DNA of 64,000 bases from Neocallimastix lanati (nom. inval.) (GCA_016946835.1 JACVTC010000054.1:950001-1014000); one strand, 5' to 3'. Positions 29,858 through 42,030 are shown, numbered from the stretch's first letter. Notes: generated from the letters alone by a model not told the origin. Made by a program: numbers and translations.

Positions 29858-30370
29858 GTTGTAGTAGTAGTAGTAGTATTTCCATAATTATGACCATTAT
29901 TATATTGATTATTAATTTGAATTATATTTTAATTTAGCTTATTCTGAATTGTATTAAATATATTAAGATTTTAAAGATGGAATCAATTTACTATATTACA
30001 AAAATAATTCTTACATTATTCACAGTTGACTTTATAATATTACTCATTATTGATATTTGATATGATTGAATTATAAGTATTAACTTGAATATGTAATTGT
30101 AGTTTAGAATAAGTCCTAATATTAATTTGTTTAAAACTAATTACTCTAATAGTTTCATTATTATTTAAATTTATAATACTATTAAGGATATTGTTATTAC
30201 AATGGAATTTAATAAGAGGCTATGGATTTGAATTGATACCATTCATGCAATCTTTAATCTTGGTAAAATAAAAAAAAAAATTAAAAGAATATGTTCAGAA
30301 TTAATGTCGGAATTTGAAATACCTGAATGAATTATAAAAAGAATTGTATTACTGTCATCAAAAATGTTAG
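28795..30370 (-). mobile_element. Retroelement fossil with triplet tracts, copy 1
   Basis: About 1.6 kb matches 49.85-52.38 kb in the same orientation (anchors: TTTGAATTATAGCATTG, AAAATAAAGGTCATTA, GACTTTATAATATTA). The minus strand has gag-like pieces interrupted by (AAT)n and (ACT)n tracts at 29.6-29.9 kb. In the second copy a piece beginning MNSDQDTNTFDDSNT lies at the right end, and a Copia RNase H-like piece lies within the extra sequence of that copy. I therefore assign both to a Copia-type element with moderate confidence. Broken in many places. Confidence 0.5.
29613..29865. repeat. (ATT)n and (AGT)n triplet tracts
   Basis: Two long ATT runs, the first passing into (AGT)8 or so, the second into GTAGT units, separated by about 90 bp with ATAAATAC motifs. 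The same compound structure is at 51.56-51.89 kb with different lengths, so the tract lengths are evolving independently. Confidence 0.88.
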
Positions 30371-33094
30371 GTTCTTCACAATGTCTGGAAGCTTGATTAA
30401 CAACAAACGATATATATCAGGTCTTGATTTTGTAGCTATATAGAGCAGTACTCTCAATAGAGACTTAAATTCTTTTGTACATTTACAAGTGGAGATTATT
30501 CTCTTTTCTTGTCAGTAATCTTCCTAATAGGGGTTTTTATAGTTTCAGTTTTATTCGTATTATATCTATTAATAATTTTTATCAATATAATCAATTTGGT
30601 TTATTTTATAATCATTTTTTTAGTTTTATAGATGTTAACGTCAATAATTTTATTTGAGGTTGACTCCTTTGAAATTTTTCATTTATATTTTTGAGTTTTT
30701 CAATAGTTTTGTTGATCTTATTGTCGTAACCTGTCATTAAAATATTGTTAACATATAAAGTTAATAAACTATTTAATTTCTTGTATTTTATTATATTTTC
30801 CAAGTAGACACTTATCAGTTTTATATTTGAATATAACCAATACTCTTTTGATATTTCATTAAACCACATACGACCAGTCTGTTTTAATCTGTCAAAAGCC
30901 TTATTGAATAACCAAATTTTATTTTACTTTTTGTAATTATCATCAACCTCTAGAATTTTAGTGTATACTATATGGTCCCGGTTTGGGTTTAAATAAACTT
31001 CTTTAATATTAAATTGTTTTATATTCTAATTTGAATTAGAAGTAATGGCCACAGTTAATCTTAAACTATTGGTTTGTACTTTAAGTGAGTAAATTTCCAC
31101 GAAGTCCTGTCGAGGAATTCGTTGAAATCCTCTAGCTACTAGCTAAAAGTCTTGCCTTTTTGATATTATTATTTTTTGTAGTAAAAGCCTATTTTATATC
31201 TATTATGTTTATATTAATTTTATCCACTATTTCCATTACTTTGTTATTGTACATATTACTTAATTCATCATCGATTGCGGATTTCCATTTTTCGGAGTCT
31301 CTAGTTCTAAGAGCTTGATTGAAGTTGTTTGGGTCTTTAGTTACAATACTAAATATTTTATGTTTTTTATTCTTGTTCTTATTAATAATTTTCATTTTTC
31401 TCTGATTAAGTGGTTCTATATTGGAATCATTGCTGTCATTTTCATTGTCATTTATATTTTTATCATCTATTGGTCTTTTACTTTTGTTAATATCTTTATC
31501 ATTAATTCTATTGTATTTTTTTGCTTAAATTTGTATTAGTATTGTTATCAGTACTATCATGTATAAGAATTTTATAATTGTTTAAATTTCTGAAGTTTTC
31601 ATTATTATTTTCAGTTTTAAAATTATTTTTTTTTGGCGTTATTGTTATTACTGTTAACCATGTTATATTATTATCATTATTATTATTAGTAATATCATTA
31701 TTATTGCTATAATTAATATTATTATTATTATAACTATATTCATATTATCATTATTATAGTTATCATGTTGTTGAAAATTTAATAAATTGAACGTTATCAT
31801 TATCTGAAAATAATTGAATCTCGAAAATCAATAATTGAATCGATGTATTTGTTAGTGAAGAAAGAGGTGTTAGTAGTATCAGATACCAGTAGTTGAAATG
31901 AATAAAATTAATACCTTCATACAGAAGATAAGTAATTAAGTTTTTATTAATATGTTCAGTGCCATTATCAGATTTTTAGGTTGATAATTTTATAGGATGT
32001 GGTATTTAAAATGTGTTTATTAAAGAAAATAAAATTATTATAACATCACCTTTATTTTATAATAAAAACCAATTAGATAAAGAAATTAAAATCTTATATT
32101 CAGCATCATAATTAAGAAAAATTAGAATTACAACTCCAATAATTTATAAATTTACAACATTTATGGAATTATTATCCAAATTTACAAAAATATATGACTT
32201 TTGACGAAAAGGTTGAAATATTAAAATGTAAAAATTTAAAGGACATTAACATTAATAACATAAATATAAATTTAAAGGACATTAACATTAATAACATAAA
32301 TAGTAATAATAAAAGAAATAATAATAAACTTAACAAAAATAACAAATTTAAAAGCAAAAATAATAAATTTAAAAATTATTTTGGTGATATTTGTAAAATA
32401 AATGGACATTCAACAAATTATTGTAAATATAATAATCTCAATAAAAATAAAATAAAAAAAATAAAAATAACAATGGTATTAAGATTCAAAATTATGCATC
32501 CAAAATACAAATTAATAATATTTTGATGTTGTTCGAAAAGATTATTTAATTCATTTAAATATAAAATATAATCATTATTAGTTATTTATAAATAGTTAAC
32601 CTTGTATTCTATGATATTTAATAATGCTTGTTTATGTTGATAAAAACAACTAATTAATCTATTAATCATTTGTAAAGCTGTCTTATGGGAGGTATACATT
32701 TGCAAATGTGCATTTCTCAAAATGTGGCTTAAAAAATTTTTACTTATTTCAAAAATGATTTTTTTTAAGTTGTTTTGGGAAGATTCATCAATACTATTTG
32801 TAATAATAGATTGAACGGCATTTTTGTTCATATCCTTTAAATTTATTTGTTTATCCATATATTCGTTATAATCCTGCCCACCACCTTTCAAAATTATTTT
32901 TTATCTATTTTAAAGTCTTCATAATTAAAGACGGATTTAGTCGAGGTTTCTATATATTTTACTTGTTGAATAATAATTTCATCGGAATTAATTTCATTAT
33001 CAGATTGTTCATTTTCAACATCTTTTGCTTCTGTATGAGTTGAAGAAGCTGAGCTATCTTTAAAAGTAGGATTTTGTCTCTTCCTAAATGCCAT
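30371..33094 (-). mobile_element. Copia fossil, copy 2 (gag to reverse transcriptase)
   Basis: Minus strand, right to left. Gag-like start at 33094 (MAFRKRQNPTFKDSS), a second gag piece 32586-32891, an Asn-rich linker (31.6-31.8 kb), the start of reverse transcriptase (QALRTRDSEKWKSAIDDELS, 31.27-31.34 kb), the YARLV-like region near 31.1 kb, the catalytic-motif region LTLYVNNILMTG (30.7 kb, where the family has YVDD), and the end of RT (VNQASRHCEE near 30.38 kb). This order is Ty1/copia. It is broken in many places. TGTTACGAGG near 33.25 kb may be the inner end of the 5' LTR. Confidence 0.78.
32040..32540 (+). mobile_element. Nested opposite-strand gag-like fossil
   Basis: Inside the minus-strand Copia fossil lies a plus-strand piece with Asn/Lys-rich repeats (KDININNIN twice) and CKINGHSTNYC, which resembles a retroelement gag zinc knuckle. 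It is absent from the matching place in copy 1 (about 21.55 kb), consistent with one element inserted into another. Family probably Copia. Broken. Confidence 0.45.
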
Positions 33095-33560
33095 TTTAGA
33101 AATTTATAAATTTAAGAAAAATTTAAAATAAAGTTCCTTATAATTATAACTTGAATTTATTATAATGAGAAATATATAATTAAAAAAAAGTTTTTTTTAT
33201 TAAAATTTAAAATATTAATATACTAGTTTCAACTCGATGAGATTCTTAATCTGTTACGAGGTTAGAATACACTCAACAATATAAACACATAATTTTAATC
33301 AATTGTTTATTATATTGTGTTATATTTTTATTAATAAAAGACTATAATTTAAATATAAATTATATTATTTCTTTTTATATAGTTATATAAATGTATTTAT
33401 TCATTATGTATTGTAATCATGTTCTTAAAATAATAAGTATAAACCTTCAACATATTTATATTTAATCATTTTTTATTTATATTTAATTATTTATTATTTA
33501 TTTATAATATTTATATTAAATAATAAATTTGTTAATAAAATAATTATTTTATTATTGCTA

Positions 33561-33740
33561 TTTATATTATTATTTTTATTTATTAATACACTATTTATAT
33601 TATTATTTTTATTTATTTATTAACACACTATTAATATTATTATTTTTATTTATTTATTAACACATTATTAATATTATTATTTTTATTTATTTATTAACAC
33701 ACTATTTATATTATTATTTTTATTTATTTATTAACACACA
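33561..33740. repeat. 37-bp minisatellite, about 5 copies
   Basis: Unit of about 33-37 bp ending TTATTAACACACT, starting near 33561, 33594, 33631, 33668 and 33705. Copy 1 of the segment has only about two units (23.32-23.39 kb), so the array expanded, or contracted in copy 1, after the duplication. Confidence 0.85.
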
Positions 33741-34557
33741 ATCTCTAGCATTAGCTTCGGTACCTTGGAAGAAGACTGTTAATTATATTCATATAATTTA
33801 TTTAAAAATGAATACTTCAGTTATTCTTATCAATTTAAACTTATCAATTTAAATGGAAGACAAATTAAATATAACAAGTATCATTTCATCATCCAATATG
33901 ATATTATTATTTGATTCTAATTTATTAATTAGTATATAGATAATAGCCATAAAAAAAATATATATATATATTACATTTAATATACTAAAAATAAGAATAA
34001 AAAAACATTTTTTCCCTGTTTAGTAGAATTTTCATAATATTTTAACCATATAATTCAATATTTATTTATAAACTGAATATTTTTATTAAAATTTTAATAT
34101 AATTACTCTTATATATTTTGAATTATATATATCATCTATTAATAGTTAATGAATAAATTAATAATTTATGATTGAATTTTTATATAAATTGATAATATAC
34201 TTTTAAATTATAATTATATAATTATTTATCAATATTCTATATTTAAATAAATTATTATATAATTTCATAGATTAAATGCAAATTAATACACTTTTTATTT
34301 ATATTAATATTTGTATTTTAAATGTACCTAATTGCTAGAAAATTTTTATGTAAATATTAATAGTAATAATATTAATTATTCAATTAAACCTTGTAATAAT
34401 GAATTTAAACCATTTTTAATATAATTTATATCATCTAATATATACTATAATAAAAAAATTAATTATAATTCATTATAATAATCATATAAAACTAATTTAG
34501 TTTTATTGTTTTAATATATTTACGAAAATCCTTAGCATAATTACAGTAATTAAATTC

Positions 34558-34560
<3 letters not shown>

Positions 34561-34611
<51 letters not shown>
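34561..34611. repeat. Long A-tract (about 50 bp)
   Basis: Uninterrupted A-run at the same relative place as the A-tract at 24.28-24.32 kb in copy 1. Confidence 0.9.
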
Positions 34612-34616
<5 letters not shown>

Positions 34617-35261
34617 CATTAATTATATTAATTTAAAAATAGAATAATTCAATTTACATTTATCATTTAATTAATTTTTGAATAAATATTAATAATTTAA
34701 TTCATATAGTTCTATTTTTATAATTTTTTATTATTACAATTCATATATTCATATATTTCAAAGAAATAACAAAAAAAAAAGTATAAAAGGGTAAAAATTG
34801 TTTTTAAAATTTTTTTTCTTCGTGCTTACATTTCAAAAAAAATTAATTATAATATTGTTTATTATAATTAAGAAATGAAAGCACTATTAACTACAAAAAA
34901 GAAAAAATAATTAATAAATTTTTTTTATAATACTTATTTTTATATATAAAAAATAATTTATATTTTTTATTTTTTTTTTTATTAATTTGAGTTTTATTTT
35001 AAAAACTATTGTATTTTCTTGATGATGTTTATATACCAAAAAGAATTTCAAAAATTGAAATTTTTTTATTTTAAATTATACCCAAACTACCTTGAAATAC
35101 ATTAATAAAAAAAAATTTTTTTTTTTCAGTAATTTAAATTATATTTATATATTTATAATGAGTTATTAAGTAATAAAAAAAAGATTTCTCAATAATTGTG
35201 TTTTTATCATACGTTTACTCCCCAAACCAAAAAAAAAAAGAACAGAAAAAAGGAAAGAAGT

Positions 35262-35734
35262 TTGGTGCAAACTCAAGGCGGATTCTATGGAATAAAAAAA
35301 TAACTAAAAGAAGAAGATAGAATTGACTAGCGCTTGAACCAAATTTTAGAAACTTTCCTAAAAATTATGATTTATGAAGAAGAATTTTGGGTACAAACTT
35401 AAGGCGGATTCATCAGTTTATAAGGAAAATATTTGATATGTTTTCTACTGGATGAATTGTCGTAGCGCTTAAACCTGAAATTTTTAATTTAAAGAAATCG
35501 AGGTATATCAAGAGCGGATTTACTTCTTTATAGAAGAAGTTGACAAGCGCTTGAGCCTTGTTTTTTTATTTTTATTTTTAAAGGTACAAACTCAAGAGCG
35601 AATTCATATATTTTTTTATCTAAATAAAAAAAGAAATTATATATATTTGAATTAGAATGTATATAATTTTTTTTATTTTTATTATTTTTTATTTAAATTT
35701 ATATAATAAATGAATTGTCGTAGCGCTTGAACCT
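35262..35734. repeat. Array of four paired TCAAG/GCGCTTGA motifs, copy 2
   Basis: Counterpart of 24969-25436. All eight motifs are present in the same order, from GGTGCAAACTCAAGG at 35264 to GTAGCGCTTGAACC ending at 35733. The motifs are almost unchanged while the A/T spacers have small length differences, which hints at constraint or at recent duplication. Confidence 0.8.
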
Positions 35735-35835
35735 TTGAAAAAAATGTAAAAAATAACAAAATAAAAATAAAAAACTATAAAAAACTAAGAAATTATTATT
35801 GTGTAAAAAAAAAAAAAAAAAAAACATTATTGTCT

Positions 35836-36170
35836 TATTGTGTAAAAGTATAAAGATTATATAAATTTTATTTAATTATTCTTATTGTGTAAAAGTATAA
35901 AGATTATATAAATTTTATTTAATTATTCTTATTGTGTAAAAGTATAAAGATTATATAAATTTTATTTAATTATTCTTATTGTGTAAAAGTATAAAGATTA
36001 TATAAATTTTATTTAATTATTCTTGTTGTGTAGAAGTATAAAGATTATATAAATTTTATTTAATTATTCTTATTGTGTAAAAGTATAAAGATTATATAAA
36101 TTTTATTTAATTATTCTTATTGTGTAAAAGTATAAAGATTATATAAATTTTATTTAATTATTCTTATTGT
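35836..36170. repeat. 47-bp minisatellite, 7 copies
   Basis: TGTAAAAGTATAAAGATTAT starts at 35841, 35888, 35935, 35982, 36029, 36076 and 36123, an exact 47-bp period. The fifth unit has one change (TGTAGAAGT). The matching place in copy 1 (about 25.51-25.56 kb) has only a two-unit, diverged version with ATTGTGTATAAA. Near-identity among units indicates recent expansion or homogenisation. Confidence 0.95.
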
Positions 36171-36542
36171 ATATAAAATAATATTAATGAATTGTAAATT
36201 ATTATTACTATTATCATTTTAAATTTAATTATTTAATTATTTGTTTATAGTAATTATATTTAATTTTATTTAATGATTGATTTTTTACCTTGATTAATTA
36301 AAATTAGTGACAATTTCTTAGTATTAAAAAAATATAAAAATATAAATTTTATTATAAAAGGGATGATATTTATAACTTTATTTTTTTATTTTTTTTTTAA
36401 TAGAAATTCTTATTGATATTACATAAAAGATTTTTATTTTAAAACATTTAAAATCTATTTATTGGCTGTGTTTTGATTTTTATTTTATATCTTTTTTTTA
36501 AATATTAATATATTTATTTCTTTTTTCAAAGAGATAAAATAT

Positions 36543-36614
36543 TACATGTATTTTATCAAATATTTAATTAATAAAGATGATACAAGATGCTGCCGTTAAA
36601 AAAAAAAAAAAAAA
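36543..36614 (+). mobile_element. Short poly-A-tailed insertion with 15-bp target duplication
   Basis: A 72-bp sequence ending GATGCTGCCGTT plus an A-run of about 17-20 is flanked by perfect direct repeats AAAGAGATAAAATAT (36528-36542 and 36615-36629). The matching boundary sequences at about 25.97 and 54.28 kb have a single such site and no insert. This is the signature of target-primed reverse transcription, that is a SINE or a 5'-truncated retrocopy mobilised by a LINE. The source sequence is not recognised. Caveat: the motif is also part of a local tandem unit. Confidence 0.6.
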
Positions 36615-36772
36615 AAAGAGATAAAATATAAACAAATATGTAAATACGTAAGAAAAATAGTTGAAAAAAGAGATAAAATATAAGCAATAATGTAAATATG
36701 TAAGAAAAATAGTAAACATAAATTATGATAATTTAAATATATATATATATATATTTCCTCATTTTTCCTTAT

Positions 36773-36889
36773 TTTAAAAAATTCTTTGATTTAAAAAAAG
36801 TGACTATAATTGTCTTAAGAAATTTATATTTTAAAAAATTCTTTGATTTAAAAAAAGGGACTATAATTGTCTTAAGAAATTTATATTTT
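36773..36889. repeat. 57-bp tandem duplication
   Basis: ATTCTTTGATTTAAAAAAAG recurs at 36781 and 36838. The period is 57 bp, with near-identical units. The matching sequences at 26.07 and 54.39 kb have a single unit. Confidence 0.85.
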
Positions 36890-37009
36890 CTTTTTATTAT
36901 AAGTAAAATCTTATTATATAAATAAATATATATAATAAAATAATAGTGATAAATTTTATTTTTCAATTTTAATATATGATAATAGAAAATTGATACTAAT
37001 AAATAATTA

Positions 37010-40000
37010 GTTAGAAATGTTAATGTTCGCTTCAATAATAAAGTCATGATGATTTAGTACAAATATTAAGTTCATAATTGGTTGAAAGTATTAATAGTAA
37101 TGGTTTGGTTTCATAATTAAGTCCTTGATTAACTAATAATTCTTTATTATTTGGAAATAATAATAATACCTGTTGATTTCACTGTTTAAGTCCATAATTC
37201 ATTGGAAATGATAATGAAATTAATTCAATAATAAAGTCCATAATTAGTTAGTAATATTAATAATAATGTTTTGATTCAACAGTTGGTTAGAGATATTAAT
37301 AATATTGATTGATTCCATAATTATACATTCAATTAGCTAGTAATACAAATGATTTAAGTTTAAAGAGTAGTAAACTTCAATTAATAGTAATTAAGTCTTT
37401 AATTAGCTAATAATTTTTTATTATTTGGAAACAATAACGACATTAGTTGTTTCCATTATTTAAGTCAATAATTAATTGAAAACTATAATAATACTAGGTC
37501 AACAATTAAATCCATAATTAGTTAGTAATATTAATGATAATGGTTTGATTCATTAGTTAGTTAGAGATATTAATAACTTTGATTGATTCCACAGTTATAC
37601 TATTAACAAGTAATATAAATTATTCAAATTTAAAGAGTAGTGAAACTATAATTAAACTGACCGTTCTGATAAGACGACAAATTTTTATTCTATTTCTCAT
37701 TTAAGTTCATAATTAATTGAAAATGGTAATAGTATTTAAGTCCTTTATTAACTAATAATTCTTTACTTTTTGGAAACAATAATAATACTAGTTGATTCCA
37801 TGATCCATGATTTAAGTCTATAATTAAATAGTTGGAAATGATAGTGACACTTGTTCAACAAGTTCATAATTAGTTAGAAATATTAATGATAATGGTTTGA
37901 TTCAACAGTTAGTAAGAGATATTAATAAAATTGATTAATTCCACAATTATATCTTCAATTAACAAATAATACTGATAATGATTTGATTCAACAGTTAGTT
38001 AGAAATATTATTAACATTGATTAATTTCACAATTATACATTCAATTAACAAGTAATATAAATGATTCAAAATTAAAGAGTAGTAAAACTACAATTAAACT
38101 GACTGTTCTGATAGGATGACAAATTTTTATTTCATTCCTCAATTAAGTTCATAATTAATTGAGGTGTTAATAGTAATTAAGTCCTTAATTAAATAATGGA
38201 ATCAACTAGTATTGTTATTGTTTCCAAATAATAAAAAATTATTAGTTAAGTCAATAATTTATTAGAAATAATAATGAAATTGGTTCAACAATAAAGCCCA
38301 TAATTTGTTAGAAATATTAATAATAATGATTTGACTCAACAGTTAGTTAGAGATATTAATAACATTGATTGATTCCACAATTATACATTCAATTAAACTG
38401 ACCGATCTGATAAGATGACAAATTTTTATTCCATTCTATATTTAAGTTCATAATAAATAAAAAATATTATATTGATTTAGTTCAAAAATTAAGTCCAAAA
38501 TTAGCTTAAAATGTTAATAGTATTGATTAGGTTCCATAATTAACTCCTTAATTAAGTAGTAATATAGTAATAAAAAATCAATAATTAAGTCTTTAATTAA
38601 TTGAAAATAATAATAGCACTAGTTTATTCCATGATTTAAGTCTATAATTAAATAGTCAGAAATGACAGTGAGACTAGTTCAACAATTAAGTCCTTAATTA
38701 GTTAGAAATATTAATGATAATTGTTGGATTCAACATTTAATTTAAGATATTAATAATATTAATTGGCTTCACAATTATACCTTTTATTAGCTAGTAATAC
38801 AAATGATTCAAGTTTAAAGAGTAGTAAACTACAATTAAATGGTACTGGTAAAATGACAAATTTCTATTTCATTCCTCAATTAAGTTCATAATTAATTGAA
38901 AATGTTAATAGTAATTAAGTCCATAATTAATTAATAATTCTTTACTATAAGAAAACAATAAAATAGCACTAGTTGATTACATTATTTAAGCCTATAATTT
39001 ATTGGAAACTATAATAATACTGGTTCAACAATTAAGTTCATAATTAGTTGCAAATACTAATGTCACCTCTCAATTAACTAGTTTTTTAAGTAATTCAAGT
39101 TTAAATCAGAATTTAAATCTAGGTTAGGTGAAAATCTTAATAGTACAAGTTAATTCCACCATCAAGTTTACCATTAGTTGGATATGTTAATGATAATGAT
39201 TTGGATTAACAATAAAGCCCTCAATTAACTAGTAATTCAATAATTCAAAAAGTTCAAATTTAAAATAGTAATTAATTCCATAATTTAGTAAGAGATGCTG
39301 ATGAAGCATGTTTTATTCAGCGGTTAAGTGTATAATTAGTTAGATATAATAATGAAACTTGCCTGATTCTATAATTAACAAGAAACGTTAATAACACTTA
39401 TTTGGTTCAACAATTAGCAAATAATAAATAATAATGATATTGGTCTATATTAATAACTAATTCTATAATTATTTAAAAATGTTAGTGACATTGATATCAA
39501 TGGAAATGCTAATGACAATGACATAAATCAATAATTATTTCCATAATTAGTTGGAAATGTTTATTATGCCCTTTGTTAACTATTAATAAAAGTAATTCAA
39601 ATTTAAATAAAAGTAGTTCAAGTTTAACTCAGCAATTAAGTCTATAATTAATTTGAAATGGTAATGGCATTGGTGTAGTTTCATAAATCTTCAATCTACT
39701 AATTAATTAAAAATACGAGGGGTTCAAGCTTAAATAAAAAAAATAAATTTTACAATTAAATGGTAATGATAATATAGTAAATTCTTATTCGATTAATTAA
39801 GTCCATAATTGATTAAAAATTTTACAATTAAATGGTAATGATAATATAGTAAATTCTTATTCGATTAATTAAGTCCATAATTGATTAAAAACGTTAATAA
39901 CATTTGTTTTGATTAAACAAATAATTCCATAATTAGTTGAAAATATTAATGGTTCTAGTCAAGTTTGGTTGAATATTTAAAATCATAATTGACTAAAAAT

Positions 40001-41300
40001 ATCAATGGTATTAATTTGATCTTTCAATTATGTTCATGATTAGTTAGGAATATTAATACTTAATTCAACATTTAAATTCATAATTGTTGAAAGTATCATT
40101 CTTATTTGGTTCAACAACTAAGTATAAAATTAATTATAATTAATGGTTATGGTTTAATTTCTCCTTTAAGTCTTTAATTTACTAATAAGTAATAGTTTAT
40201 ATTTATATAAACAATAAAATCTATAATTAAAATGTAAATGGTCAGATAATAAATTCTTGCTTAGTTCCACAATTACGTTCACAATTAATGAGATATATTA
40301 ATGACATTTATTTATTAATTTCAACATATAAATTCATAATTTAGTGGAAGTACCACATTAATTTGATTCAACAATTTAAACTTAAATTTTAACAGGTACT
40401 ATAAATAGTTCAAGTTTTATATTATTTAATAAAAACTACTATTAGTTAGTTGGAAATCCAAATATCACAAATTAGTTCCACAATTAAATTTACAATCCTG
40501 TTGGAAATGTTGATGGTAATGGTTTTATGTAAGTAGCAACCATATTTACAATATAATTAGTTGAAAATGCAATTGGCTTTGGTCTAATAATTAGACCCAT
40601 AATTAATTAGTAATATAACTCGTTCAAGTTTAAATCAACAATTATGAAAAGCATAAATAATTGGACGTAATAGTTTACAGATTTTGTTCAATAAAAGTCT
40701 CAATTAACTGGCTATGATAGTAGTTTTATCTTAAATTCACAAATTAGATTTTCAATGTTTAAAAAGTATCGATAATCAAATTAAATAATATTAATGATAT
40801 TATTTTATTGAATATATGACATATAATAGCATCAAGTGTGAAAATTATTATATATTTTTAAAATTCTATTAATAATTTAGATAACCATCAAATTAAGTTA
40901 CAGATTAAAGTTTAAAAAAAAAAAAAAAAGGAAAAGTGACTTTAATAAAATATACTTAAAATACTTTAATATTTAAATATGAGAAAAAAAAATTTAAAAT
41001 AAATGCTTAATGATTAGAATTAAAAAAAAATTACAATTAAATAATTAATATTATTTTAGACTTAAAAATAAAATTGTTTGATTTAACAACTATAATATAA
41101 TTTAGTTAAAAATACTAATGATATTTATCTAGTATAACGAGTAAAACAACTAGCTCAAGTTTAAATCAGTAGTTTGTTTCATAAATGATGGGTATTAATA
41201 AGGTTTAATTCAACAATTTAGCCCTCAATTAGCTGGTTATAATGGTAATTTTTATCTTCATTTACAACTTATATTTTCAATCTTTAAATGATATGGATAA
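37010..41300. repeat. Degenerate higher-order satellite, array 1 (about 4.3 kb)
   Basis: The whole stretch is built of diverged units around a core AATTAAGTCCATAATTAGTT followed by (A/G)AAATRTTAATGRTAATGG and (TTGATTC)AACA. Units run about 35-70 bp. They combine into a larger unit of about 300-450 bp that recurs with marker subunits, for example CTGACCGTTCTGATAAG at about 37.66, 38.10 and 38.40 kb and a weak form near 38.84 kb. A 70-bp tandem duplicate sits at 39.76-39.89 kb. The right third is more diverged. There is no coding frame in it. Unlike most of the window it is not simple sequence, and it recurs at 54.5-58.0 kb. Confidence 0.88.
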
Positions 41301-41640
41301 CATTTTGATATGAAATGAAAATAAAAACATTAATTATTAATAAATTATTTTATTAATAATTACATAAAAATAAGCATTAAATTATAACTTGATTTGATAT
41401 AAAACAAATATGTGTAGTAACATATTTGTATATTTAATAATAATTATTAAATATTAAATTTATATCTTTTTGATAATAATTATTTTATTTTATTTTATTT
41501 CAATATGTATTATTATAATTATAATAATTATAATACTTTATTTCATATAAAATTTATATATTTCTATATATTAGAATATATAATTAATATAATACATATT
41601 TCTTATAAATAGATTAAATTATTTATATTAGAAATAGAGA
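41301..41640. other. AT-rich spacer
   Basis: Nothing recognisable; TATAAT-type sequence between the satellite and the inverted segment. Confidence 0.5.
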
Positions 41641-41828
41641 ATTCTCTTGTACTTCATTTTGTTTTTAGTTCTTACAGTTGTACCCACCTTATAAATAAAT
41701 AGTTAAAAAGTTTAAAAACTATAATATTTTTTTTATTAAATATTTTGATTATTCTTTTAATTTCAAAATAAATTATAACTTTAAATGATTCATAATAAAT
41801 ATATTATTTAGAATTGATAATACCTTTT

Positions 41829-41874
<46 letters not shown>

Positions 41875-42030
41875 AAACATTATTTATTATATTTAAAAAA
41901 TTGTTATCAATATTATTATAAAGTATACAATTTAATATAATTAAAAAGAATTTTTTTTCTTTAATTAATAAATTGTTTTAAAATTTAATAAAAAATTGTT
42001 ATAGAAATATCCAATTTAGATCATTTTATA
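41641..42030. repeat. Segment inverted relative to 59.43-59.94 kb
   Basis: From GTTCTTACAGTTGTACCCACC (about 41.67 kb) to the stretch with GAAATATCCAATTTAGATC (about 42.02 kb), the sequence matches the reverse complement of 59.43-59.94 kb. Sequence on its right matches 59.96 kb onward directly. It includes a (TAAA)n run of about 40 bp that is about 165 bp long in the other copy. Confidence 0.85.

Larger units (their letters stand above)
33095..36400. repeat. Long duplicated segment, copy 2
   Basis: Matches 22.1-25.84 kb at high identity in the same orientation. Between about 33.76 and 35.76 kb the match is nearly continuous. Copy 2 lacks the (AAAAT)n array but has its own tandem expansions (33.56-33.74 and 35.84-36.17 kb). 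No gene is seen. Confidence 0.8.
36401..37009. repeat. Boundary sequence upstream of satellite (second of three)
   Basis: Contains TTGGCTG.GTTTTGATTTTT and GAGATAAAATATA...AATATGTAA...GAAAAATAGT. Matches are at 25.84-26.14 kb (next to a Copia fossil) and 54.23-54.54 kb (next to the second satellite). Internally it has two copies of the GAGATAAAATATA...TAGT unit (36.62-36.72 kb) and a 57-bp tandem duplication (36.77-36.89 kb). The minus-strand frame 36769-37047 shows the latter as a 19-residue repeat but has no family resemblance. Confidence 0.8.

Noticed and set aside
29469-29937. Open frames of Ile/Leu/Thr/Asn homopolymers on both strands
   Set aside because: Read-through of ATT/AGT triplet arrays in a retroelement fossil; all frames are open because the triplets lack stops.
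36769-37047. 92-residue minus-strand frame with a 19-residue repeat, similar frame at 54399-54599
   Set aside because: Lies in the non-coding boundary sequence; the two copies differ by frame-length changes and show no preference for synonymous changes.
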